Source: Flammulina velutipes (taxonomy: Eukaryota > Basidiomycota > Agaricomycetes > Agaricales > Physalacriaceae). Taken from it: a stretch of 64,000 bases of DNA. Under the pieces are notes generated by a model. That model did no database searches and was not told where the DNA came from. It saw only the letters and a list, made by a program, of their open reading frames with translations. Below are positions 54,706-64,000 of this stretch, in pieces. Position 1 is the first letter of the stretch; the number at the start of each line of letters is the position of its first letter. A program made the translations under genes and the position numbers. Where the stretch lies: positions 1,426,001-1,490,000 of the forward strand of contig CM022374.1 in NCBI GenBank assembly GCA_011800155.1, written 5' to 3'.

Positions 54706-57592
54706 CTAAAACAATGCTCCGTATTTGAGAAGAGACCAGTGGTAGCCCCAGTGCACTGTGCATTTCACTCCCGTTGTCTTTAAAGCACTCAATTTCTGTA
54801 GCACCTCCCGAGCCTCCTCCGAAGGCTGATAAGGACCCGGTGCGCATAACACAAGCTCCCGCAGATATCCACCTTCCCGCACTCTTGAGGCGACCATGTC
54901 CACCAGAACTGATTCCATGAACGGAGACACTTGCGGAACATCATCACGCGAGACCAACGCCATTGGTTGGTCGAATGTCGGGACCGTCAAGTCACGAATG
55001 TACACCTCCTCCAGACAGGAAGTCAGACCGTCGTCCAAAAGGAAGGTGTATAGCTCCGCCGCCATGGTGTTGTCTACGTCCAGAGCCAGCACGCGTAAAC
55101 GCGCAGAGCAGCCTTGGATGATAGGTCGGATTGTCGTAAACGGGTGCGCGCCGACGTCTAGTATGAGCGTGTGAAGCTGGCACCCTTCGACGAAGGCATC
55201 TAAGCCAACGCAAAGGTTCCGAGAGTCCTTCGAGGTAGGTGATAGGCGTGCGAACCGGAACGTCTGAAGATTGGGACACAATAACTCGGTTTGAGGGAAG
55301 GGATGATCACGGCCATACAGCGTCAGGTGGCGGAGCGACGGAAAACATATCGGAGATTGTCCCAGGATCGACTGGTATCGAACGATGTGCGCTTCTTGGA
55401 GATGAGTGGCTACGCGCAATGTGGTCAAATCGTCCCATTTGAAAACATCTCCTCTAAACTCTTTGATCTGGGACCAAGGAAGAGGAAAGTGACTGAGCCT
55501 GATCCCCTGTATGTCCAATCGAGTTAGGCAAGGAGCATGGCTGAACAAGGCTCTGTCCGTTTTTACATCAGGGCAATTGCGAATGGCACTGTAAATGGAC
55601 TCGGAGCCTTCAGCATTGATCGACAGTGATTCGAGCACCGGAAAATCGGCATCTGCAAAGTCAAAAAAGACAGTGGGACGCTGGAATTGTTGCCATCCGA
55701 CTGTGATTTGCAAGGCGGAAAGGTGGAAGGCATGAAGCTGCAGCGAGAGGAATAGGTTTAGTAGACAGTGGTCGACGGTGCTGGTATATGCCACCTGTAA
55801 CGGGTGGGTGCTTGACTTTGATAGCATGCTCTCCAAGCGACGGACACGTCCCTTTGACCATGCTCGTTCTTCGGCCACGGAAATATTGGACCAGAATTTC
55901 GGGGTGGTGTGAACAATGACTCTCCATCGAAGACATACACGACCAAGCACCCAAGGTGCACTGTGTCGCACGTTGAGAGAATCATACGACGTGTCGTTAA
56001 TGACTAGGCAGAATATCTCAGCGAGTATCTCGACGGGGAGCTCAACGCTCGCCAGTGGTTCTGCTTTTGGTGCGATGGTGACCAATGGCGATTGGAAAGC
56101 AGCTTGAATTACTTTGCGATTCCGGTAAAGAACCGAGAGTCGCGTAAGTGAACGACGTCGCATTTTCTTGTAAACGTTCCGAAGATGCCTTAGATCGTTC
56201 AAGCCAGATAGAATGCGCGCGTCTAGTCTGGCTAGTTCATTCGCAATATCCTCATGCTGCACCGTGGGTCACAGCCCAATTGAAAGTCACTGGATAGTGC
56301 GGCCTGGATACCGAATGAAAAGAAATCAGTGACAGACTAGTATTCAATTGTTGACCCAATGATATGCAGTTGGTCTGTGACCTACTAAGAACCTACTGAA
56401 TACCGGATTTCATGGTCGGGTATTCAGTGTACACCCAACCAATATCTTCAACCTCAATTCACTTGGTTTATCCTTGAATGTAGCGTGTTATTTCCTTAGA
56501 TTTCACTGGATACATTCGGGGCATTCAAATGATATTCACTGGAAATTCATTCTATAACCAAATGTAATACAATACATATTTGTACTATGCTATCGTGCTC
56601 ACGCAGCGCCACACTCCCCATCTCCCGAGCTCCCACGCCGGCGCCAGACTCGTGCCTTTTCCTCTTCCGCAAGAATGCTGGTGCCCTCCTATGAATGTAA
56701 CCCTTGTCCATCTGTGGGTATTGGGAAACAGATGGGAAGTGTGTGTGCGATGTTGGGTGGTTGAAATGGGATGCTGGCATGCTGCAATAGTTGTCAGAAA
56801 TTATCGGGACAACAGCGATAATGACACTCACCAAATAGATAGACCGCAAGGATGTAAAGATCTACCGGTCACTGCTTCGGTGTGTTAGTAGGACCTGACA
56901 ATAGATATGGCGATGGACGTACACAAAGGAGCGGGAATGGTTCTGAGTCACCGCCGTCGATATCTTGTTCCGGAAGTGTGTGTCTGAAACCAGTAGTTAG
57001 CGGCGTAGGTTAATAAGGGAAGCTCAGTACTCACAGTCGCCTCTGCGATGAAGCTGGCGCTGCGCGATAATCGATTCGACCTCGAGACTCGAGAGAAGAT
57101 AAGCCGCCGATACGGGGAATGCTAATCGATGTACACACCTTCTATACAGTCAAGAGAGCCCACATAAAGTCTCACTAGCCATGCATATGATGGATCCAGT
57201 CTATCCCGCGGCTACGTACATCGTCCATGGTGGTTGAGAGCAAGCTGAGTGATCTCGCCCAAACGAACATGGAGCACCTGACCTCTATGCCGTCGGCAGA
57301 GGGACTTGGTAAAACTCGCCCAAAAGACTCACGCCAAAACCAAGTGAAAGAAACCCAGTGAAAAGAATTGTAGCTGAAATTCAATGGGTCTCAGGAAGGT
57401 AAAGAAAACACAGTGAAATTACCTCTGTTAGTATGTTTTCACATTCAGTCTGTCGGAAATAGGTAACAGACTGAACCGTGACGTTCATTCGGTTTGCGAG
57501 TTATTTTCACTCGTCTTGGGGTCCATAGTGCTGGTTCAAATGTAAATAAATGAGCAGGAATGATACACAACCTGTGTGATCCTCTGCGTCAT
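54706..57592 (-). CDS. F-box/LRR protein, copy F, with a transposon in its first intron
   Basis: Exon 1 (57592-57572) encodes MTQRITQ and is followed by GTTGTGTATCATTCCTGCTC, matching the intron start of copy D. Exon 2 starts at 56256 with HEDIANELARLDARILSGL and runs 516 codons to GALF at the stop 54706-54708. The F-box is seen as LPVEILAEIFCLV and SAPWVLGRVCLRWRVI; the end is KCTVHWGYHWSLLKYGALF. Between lies a 1,271-bp element (56260-57530) inserted precisely at the 3' splice site. Its CAG target duplication leaves an AG acceptor directly before exon 2. The coding frame is otherwise intact, so a 523-aa protein can still be made if the 1.3-kb intron is spliced. If not, the gene is crippled. 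Confidence 0.75.
56260..57530. mobile_element. CACTA-like non-autonomous element, 1,271 bp
   Basis: The boundaries follow from the paralogues: removing 56260-57530 plus one CTG restores the exact intron-exon junction (GAACCAG/CATGAGG) seen in copies C and D. The element is flanked by the 3-bp duplication CTG (56257-56259 and 57531-57533). On the minus strand it begins CACTATGG; the other end, read inward, begins CACCGTGG. The two ends match at roughly 22 of 34 positions by eye. CACTGG/CCAGTG motifs recur near both ends (56288, 56504, 56537, 57355). A 3-bp duplication and a CACTA terminus are traits of EnSpm/CACTA elements. No transposase is encoded; open frames inside are under 105 codons. 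Two small hairpins lie at 56395-56428 and 57444-57475. Confidence 0.7.
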
Positions 57593-57843
57593 GATGGTAA
57601 GAGCCAAGATCACATCGGCCTCGTTGTATCCTGGCCAAAAACGCAGCAACGCAAAATAGGTCAAGCGTAAACGCGTAAACCTTTATGTAGGCATCCATGT
57701 TGTATCCTAGTCACGGTCTCTCTGGTCAGACAAAATTTTTGAAGAGGACGAAAAAATTCAAATTTCACAGTGTAGCATAGTACATACTGCTGGCTCCAAG
57801 TCTGTGATGATATTCAAGTACATCGAGTAAAGCGCGCCAGGAT

Positions 57844-60413
57844 CTAAAATAGTTTCCCATGATCGAGAAGCGTCCAGTGGTAGCCCCAGTGCACTGTGCA
57901 CTTGAATCCCTCTCTTGTATTCAAATTCCTCAAATTCTGCAACACCTCCTGGGTCTCCCTCGAAGGTTGATAACGACCAGGCGCACATAACACAAGCTCT
58001 CGCAAACACCCGCCTTCCTGCACTCTTGAGGCGACCATAATTACCAGAACTAACTCCATGAACGCGGACATTAGGGGAATATCATCAGGATAGACCTTCA
58101 TCATCGATTCGGCAAATGACTGGGTTGTCGTGTCCCGAATGTATAGCTGCTCCAAGTGCGGCGCTAAACAGGTGGATTCATCGGTGTCTATGAGCTGGGT
58201 ATACAAGTCCGCTGCCATGGATATGTCCACATCTAGAGATAGCACACGCAGTCGTGAAGAGCAGTTTTGAATGATGGGGTGAATTGTTGTGAATGGATGG
58301 ACACCAACATCCAGTATAAGTGTGTGAAGCTGCGTCTCGGCGACAAAGGCATCTAAGTTGATACACATGTTGCCAGACCTGTTTACGGTGGGCAGTAAAC
58401 GTGCAAAGTAGAGCGTCTTGAGATCTGGACACTGCAACTCGGTGTGTCGGCAGGGATAGTCATCGGTGTACAGTGTCAAGTGGTGGAGCGAAGGGAGATA
58501 TACTGATTGCTCGACCTCTCCGGGAGTCAGACATCGGATTAACTGCGCTTTCTGCAGATGTATGGCTTTGCGCAATACAGCCAAGTCGTCCGGCATGAGG
58601 ACGTCTCCTCTGAATTCGCGAATCTGGGACCAGGGAAGTGGGAAGTGGCTGAGAGTGATCCCTCGAATGTCCACTCGCGTTAGACGGGGCGCATGACGGA
58701 ATAAAACACTTTCCGGAGTGTTTTTTTGGTCGGTATTCTCGGGAATAATTCAGGACGAATGGGACGGACATTTTACTTACTTTCTCGAGACTCGGATTTA
58801 CTATTGCGCACGAAATTTTACTTTGCCCGTCACATTTTTACTTTGTAGAGACCTGTTTTACTTTCTGGAAGTAAGATTCTACTTCGGAGAGGTTCAGCCT
58901 ACTTGACGGGATATGGAACTGATCGTGGTCAATCATGTGATTCACGCAATGGTTCGGGAGGCTGTAGCCTGTAATGGCGCACTCAACGGGCGGCGGCCTG
59001 CCATAAAAGCTCGGTATGTTCATTCCATTCAACCTAATACAATGCGCAAAACAAATAAGAAACACTTTCTGATGAGTCTGATGTGAGCCGTGCAAGATAC
59101 GGACGACGAGCGGGCTGCCAAGTCAGCAGAAGTGGCGCAAAATAAGACTCGCAGACATAAACCAGGACCGTCACCAGGTGCATTATTCCCGAGACATTCA
59201 GTCACCAAATAAATAAGACGGGAGCAGAAATTTCCGAGATCAAGCAATGAAAGTGTCGATCAGAGATTAGAAAGGTAAACACCTTGTGTATGCGCCACAC
59301 CAGCACACCGCTGACCGACGCGGCGTGGAGGAGCGGCCATCGTGGAACCATCGAGCTATTGCCTAATAAAGAGAATCAAGCCGAATGATAATGAGAAATC
59401 ATGTGAAAGTCATGGCGGATGACATGTAAGTAAATGGATTCAAGGATTAGTAGAAAGAGACTGTCGAAAGTAGGACATCGTATCTAGAAAGTAAAAGCTG
59501 ATCGAGGAAAGTTAATCTATCGAAATCAAAGTAAAAGCTCGTCTGGAGAAGTAAACACAGTTTTGGAAGAAAAGTGCAAAAAGTAAGTGAAATGGATTAT
59601 TCCCGACTATACCGCCCATATGTTTTCGGGGCAGATCGTGACTTCGTTTCGGATGGTAGTGTGATCATAGGTCCCGAAAACTGAACCTTCCACATTTATC
59701 GTAAGCGATTCGAGAAGCGGGAGCTGGGTATCTGCGAAATCATAAAAGGCCAAGGGATTGAGGAAATGGGGGCACTTAGTCGCGAGTTCAAGCGAAGATA
59801 AGTGATGGGCGTGAGGTTGCAGCTCAGAGAGCATGTACGGATAATCGTCCCATGAGGCAGTATAAGCTACCTGCAGTGGGTAGGAGCGTGACCTCGACAG
59901 CATCTCTCGCAAGAGGCATAGTCGTCCATCTGTCCACTCCCGCTCGTCGGCATGTTCTACGGATACGTTCGCCCATAATTTCGGAGTAGAATTCACGATG
60001 ATTCTCCAATGGTGGCAGACGCGACCAAGCACCCAAGGGGTACTGTATTGCACTTCGAGAGAATCGTACGCTGTGTCCTCAACTAGACAGAAGATTTCCG
60101 CAAGGATTTCGACGGGGAGTATGTTGACAATAGGACCGCGACTCTGCTTTTCGGCCGCGGCGGCTTCCTGAATACGCACTAGGATTCGTTTTCTAGAGCG
60201 ACACAGGGCGGTGAGTCGATGAATAGAACGATGTCGCATTTTCTTGTAGGTGCTTCGAAGACGTTTTAGCTCGTTCAAGTGGCACAGGATACGTATGTCT
60301 AGTCTGGCCAGTTCTTTCGAGTTAGTGTCCTAAAGATTGAAAGTGCATTATAGAAGGAGGAGACAGGAAGAAACAGGGTGACGTACGATCTTCATGAATA
60401 TCCTCTTCGTCAT
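57844..60413 (-). pseudogene. F-box/LRR gene copy G/H, split by an 896-bp insertion
   Basis: The 5' half: exon 1 (60413-60387) MTKRIFMKI, 57-bp intron (60330-60386), then DTNSKELARLDIRILCHL, the F-box (LPVEILAEIFCLV, TPWVLGRVCHHWRII) and the start of the LRR region to VTICPEN. There the frame enters the insertion (58725-59620) and stops after four more codons (IWAV). The 3' half resumes at TPESVLFRHAPRLTR, RGITLSHFPLPWS, and ends KCTVHWGYHWTLLDHGKLF at 57844. Both halves are otherwise open and similar to copy E, so the break is recent. As it stands only a truncated F-box fragment would be made, unless the insertion is spliced out. Confidence 0.8.
58725..59620. mobile_element. Non-autonomous DNA transposon, 896 bp, 28-bp TIRs, 6-bp TSD
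   Basis: Ends: 58725-58752 and 59593-59620 are inverted repeats matching at 23 of 28 positions, with the shared block TCGGGAATAAT. Flanks: TGTTTT on both sides (58719-58724 and 59621-59626), a 6-bp target-site duplication. Removing the element plus one duplication joins VTICPEN to TPESVLFRH in frame, the same spacing as VCPENASECLLFRH in copy C. Subterminal TTTTACTT motifs occur at 58771, 58816, 58836 and 58856. The complement AAGTAAAA occurs at 59489 and 59529: opposed arrays near each end, as expected for transposase-binding sites. No transposase ORF. The superfamily is unassigned. Confidence 0.8.
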
Positions 60414-61391
60414 GATGGTAAGAGTTCAAGCTTGCCTTCTACCCTCATCATCAAAAGTCTTCTCAACTTAACTCTATCTTATGCCCACGTCAACGATCTA
60501 GTCTGGCATTGGCCAGGGGCCTGTCCTATATTCTAGTCACTAGACATAACTCTGACATATCATAATTGAAGGCATCTAACCACATCGTAATCCGATATGT
60601 CTTCCTCAGTCTGTCCTACACCGATCCCCCATCTATCCTATGCCACACAATTGGAGGTGCAACATCCGTGATTCTAATATTGGCACTATTTGACCAAGTA
60701 GGTCCCCGTGAACGGCAATACACCCTCTTCTACGTTGGGCTTGCTTCTCGTGAGTGTCTAGCTATCTTACCAGCACCCAACTCACCATTAACAATCTTAG
60801 TACTCCTTTTTGTGTCATCTCGTGTTGCCTTGAAGGATGCATGGAGCCCGAGTTCTGAGATTGAGCCTCGGATTCGTGTCGTCGCAAGAATTCTGTCCCT
60901 GCTTTTTCTTGCTATGACAAACCGCCAGGAGATGTCTACCCATTCAGTAACGGTAAGAGCATAAACACACATTACTTCAAATTATTCATCAGTCGCTTTC
61001 AAGTTTCGCAACAGCCTGGTTCAACATTAGAGGATGATGCAAGGCGTCTTTCTGACTTTCTTAGCCTTAGGTCATGCAGCAAATTCGGTCTCTAAGAAAG
61101 TCGAAGCCAGAGACGGAGCCGGAGATAAAGATGAATGCTTCGCCCCAACTTGAGAACGGCGATTGGAAAGAGGTTGATAGAACGTAAGAATCACTTGTTA
61201 TATATTCATACTGTAGTAAATCTTAAGATCACTCATGTGGCGCATTCTCTTTGGACCCTTTCGCTCTCAGCTCCGGGCATAGCATGTAATTAACCATATA
61301 CTCTACATGAAACTGATATACAAATGCAACAAATACAATCTTACCATAATGCGAATGTGAAGGGCGCGTAAGTAAATGCTCAATGAAACCC
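60414..61391. other. Unresolved stretch with one 132-codon open frame
   Basis: The plus-strand frame 60,566-60,964 contains hydrophobic stretches (TSVILILALFDQ, LTILVLLFVSSR). A short open stretch at about 61,072-61,185 (RSLRKSKPETEPEIKMNAS) could be a downstream exon. No family is recognised and no start is convincing. It may be a membrane-protein remnant or chance. Confidence 0.35.
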
Positions 61392-63529
61392 CTAAGCCGT
61401 CCCGAAGAACGACCTTTTCTTCACAACATGTTGCTTCTTGACCTGGTTCCTTCCCAACGTAGAAGACCACTCCCCATGTGCCTTCCGATATGTTCGCCAC
61501 GCATCCGACGACTCCAAATGGTGCTTCAGACCATGCGCCTTCTCCTGCGCCACCTTAGTCCGACCCATCACCACGTTCCCAGCGAACGACGCGAACCGCC
61601 CACTCAAAGCCTTCAACTCCTGCGCCTTGCTCTTCGCGCGCTCATGTCGATAATGTATGAGCTCTCGCACCGCCTGTGTCGTCGACTTTGACTTGTCAAT
61701 AACACCAGTCGTCTGGCGGACGATGGCATTAGACAACGCGTCCAGAGCATCCATCAACTCCTTCAAATCTCGCGACACAGTCTCGACGATGACCTTGACA
61801 GTGAAGTCGAAGATCTGAGAGAGGGAGTCGACTGCTCGGATGCTCAGCGCCGTGAGCGATTCCGTGTGCCGGGCGATTTGAGCAGGGGCTTGGGATAGAG
61901 CGGACACAGTGGCAGGGGCGATGATGAGATCCTTCGAGGCCTTGATGCAGTCTGACCAAGACACGGCGGTGCTGCAGCTGCATGAGGTGGATGTGGATGC
62001 CTCTGCATAAGTGGAGGAGGAGGAGGGACTGTCCCGGGGCTGGAATAGTTCGGTTGGCGAAGAATACAGAGAAAGTGAAAGTGAACGGGGTTGATCGATG
62101 GCGAGGTTCGAGGATGGCCTGATGGAGAGGGAATGGGACATGTTGACTGAGGGTGAAGGAATTGTTGAGTTGGGAACAGTAAGTGTGGAAGACGTGGCAG
62201 AAAGACCGTAAACGAAGCAGACGATGGAGACGATGAGAGCCACGAAGCCGCTGTTAAGAAAGATTGTTAAAGAATCAACGGACTGATAGATTGAAACGTA
62301 CAATAGCAATCCGAAGCCGGCGAGGAGGGTCTCCGTGCGGAGATCACTTTCGAGCTTCCGGAATATAGCACCAGCACTGAAATTATGTAGATCATAGGTT
62401 AGGACGGGACAGGGCTGGCCATCGAGGATCATCCTCCGTGCATGCACCGTAAGACAGTCCACTGCGGCACTGTCTAGTACGATTCCCGATTCGTCTGGAA
62501 GATTGACGATGATACAGTTGTCGCAGGAATTGATTTGTTGTTGTCGGCAAGGCAAGTAGACGATGTTGAGCTGATGGCTATACTCGAAGCCCGCTGGCTA
62601 TGGAGAAGATGTTAGACGTTGATGAAAGAAAATATTCTACCCACTTGATGCTGGGTTAAGTCGGACAACTTGACTATCTTCTGAATCGAGCCGGAGGCTG
62701 AGGTAAAGTGCATCCAACGAACTGTATCAACGGGATATCTGTTGAGAGCGACTAATGTGAACCCGTCTTGTTCAGCAGCTTGCCGGATGAGTTTCTCGGC
62801 AAACTCCCATTTGAGGGGAGACGAAGCGCCGACGAGACAGATATTGTGTTGGCATTCGAGGAGCGATGCTTGCTTGGGAGTCAGGACTGTGGGGATCAAT
62901 GTCTGCTCCTTCGCATGCTCGGGCTCCTCGAACGCCACTGCAGTGTCGATTGACTCGACGGCTTGGTCGATGTCGATGAGGTGCCCAGGTTCGACGATGT
63001 CTGGGGAGGCGACATTGTCATAAGACGAACTTAGTGAGCCATTGGGTGACGAGCTGGTAAGTGGATCTGGAAAGGAGAGGCGAAGGTCGCGGAGTGAATT
63101 GTGGACTGTGCTCGTCCTCGAGGAGCCCAGGGTGCTGATCATGCTCTGATCCAAGGCATCGCGGAGGGTCTGTTCGTCGCCGACTTGCTCGTCCTCGCCG
63201 GCAGAGACTGGGCCCATGATAGGACAGTCAATGTCGGCTGGTCTGTGGTTGACGACGAGGCCCTCGTCATCGGTGAAGCCGTCCCAGGGGTCGGTATCGC
63301 CGTCTCTGGAGCTGCCGACGCTGATGGACGAGCGGCGGGACAAGGACTGCCTCAGCGGACGACCGCCAATGGGATCGCTGTCGACGGAGGAGACCGAGTC
63401 ATTGTCATCGGACTCACGATTGCTGGCGATGTCGAGCCAGTCAGAATCAGAGTTACCGTCGTCTGAAAATGCAGAGCGAACGACAAAATCTGGGAGGTCG
63501 CTGCTTTCAGTCTTATTGTCGCTCATCAT
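61392..63529 (-). CDS. Unknown protein with central membrane segments and helical C-terminus
   Basis: Function not recognised. It starts MMSDNKTESSDLPDFVVRSA at 63529. The first 180 residues are acidic and Ser-rich, followed by a folded part (LLECQHNICLVGASSPLKWE, EQDGFTLVALNRYPVDTVRW). After an intron near 62,600-62,650 come the cysteine-containing INSCDNCIIVNLPDESG and DGQPCPVLTYDLHNFSAG. Two hydrophobic segments follow (ETLLAGFGLLLYV, SGFVALIVSIVCFVYGL), then a Ser/Pro-rich linker. Last is a long amphipathic helical region (LSQIFDFTVKVIVETVSRDL) with a basic tail (NQVKKQHVVKKRSFFGTA). Four exons. The layout suggests an organelle-membrane protein with cytosolic ends, but no homologue comes to mind. 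Confidence 0.65.
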
Positions 63530-63643
63530 GGTTCAATAAGGAGAGGCAACTCCGGAAAGGGGCGCTTTTGTAGTAACAGCCATCACAATCTAATCTACCC
63601 CTGTCATACTTATCTAATCAGATAAAATTTACATTTCTCCTTC

Positions 63644-64000
63644 ATGACTTGTCATTTCCTAAGCCTTCCGGACGATGTGCTGCTAGCAGTCATTGCCCGG
63701 CTCGCTGTGCAGGACTTGCTTTCTCTCATACAGGTACACTAATATCCTTAGTCTGTTTTCCACGCTAATCACACGCAGACATGTCGTGGCTTCCACGGAC
63801 TGGGGTCTAGCGACTATGTATGGCATTCTATTGACGTGGACCACCTTCCCCTCGATATCCCCGCCGGAAAGGACCTGCGCCAAATATCGGGGCCAGACCT
63901 CCACCGCGCGTGGGTCAAGGGCTTGCGCCTCGAGCGCAACTGGTCAAAGCATGCCTCCCAGCCCCGTGGGATGTGTCGCATCATGCATGGCGATGGCCAC
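63644..64000 (+). CDS. F-box protein, 5' part (runs off the window)
   Basis: MTCHFLSLPDDVLLAVIARL begins an F-box at the very N-terminus (LPDDVLLAVIARLAVQDLLS). An intron near 63,734-63,779 joins SLIQ to TCRGFHGLGSSDYVWHSIDV, the second half of the F-box. The frame is open to the window end (KGLRLERNWSKHASQPRG). It is not one of the 44-60 kb family: the F-box is at residue 7 without the basic helix, so it is a different class, of the type often followed by beta-propeller-like repeats. An ATCAGATAA motif lies 27 bp upstream of the ATG (63617-63625). Confidence 0.7.

Noticed and set aside
56547..57384. Possible small spliced gene on the minus strand inside the CACTA-like element
   Set aside because: Splice-like signals exist (for example GTGAGT near 56,830), but the frames do not join into a protein with any recognisable domain and no transposase residues are seen.
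63617..63625. Fourth ATCAGATAA motif, upstream of the terminal F-box gene
   Set aside because: A single match is expected about once per 64 kb by chance, unlike the cluster of three at 19.4-20.1 kb.
1..64000. tRNA, rRNA or other structured RNA genes
   Set aside because: No stretch showed a convincing tRNA B-box with matching arms or rRNA-like sequence on reading; an automated scan was not possible.

Overview
The window is nuclear DNA from a filamentous basidiomycete, most likely an Agaricomycete. Genes are dense, split by many short (about 50-60 bp) GT-AG introns. The families point the same way: a DUF6534 seven-helix membrane protein, a lineage-type expansion of F-box/LRR proteins with an N-terminal basic helix, a solitary PD-(D/E)XK-like protein and a GPI-type aspartic protease. 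Exons below were joined by eye from splice signals and family resemblance; no search was run, so exon borders are approximate unless a position is given.

Region by region. 1-6 kb: end of a paralogue of the 31-kb gene, a RecQ helicase, an F-box pseudogene and a small unknown gene. 6-9 kb: gene-poor, with a PD-(D/E)XK-like gene behind a TATA box, a 470-bp MITE with 71-bp inverted ends and a perfect hairpin. 9-18 kb: divergent RhoGAP and BRO1/PalA (Rim20) genes. 18-21.5 kb: a divergent enoyl-CoA hydratase / siderophore-type acyltransferase pair sharing a promoter with three perfect ATCWGATAA iron-GATA motifs. 22-29 kb: small unknown protein, RasGAP (gap1/IQGAP type), GPI-type aspartic protease. 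29-34 kb: decayed SRPK-like kinase, unknown gene X, F-box gene B. 34-44.5 kb: acidic protein, DM9 protein, Na+/Ca2+ exchanger, DUF6534 protein, paraoxonase-like protein, Bqt4-like nuclear-membrane protein. 44.6-60.4 kb: five F-box paralogues (three in tandem on +, two on -) around a head-to-head CUL3/MIS12 pair. 61-64 kb: unknown membrane protein and the start of an unrelated F-box gene.

The most informative structures are: (1) the probable iron-controlled hydratase/acyltransferase pair, arranged as expected for acyl-hydroxyornithine siderophore synthesis (compare SidH/SidF or Fer4/Fer5); (2) two different non-autonomous transposons in neighbouring F-box paralogues. One (896 bp, 6-bp target duplication) splits a coding exon. 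The other (1,271 bp, CACTA-like ends, CAG duplication) landed exactly at a 3' splice site and regenerated it. Both can be delimited to the base by comparison with the intact paralogues.
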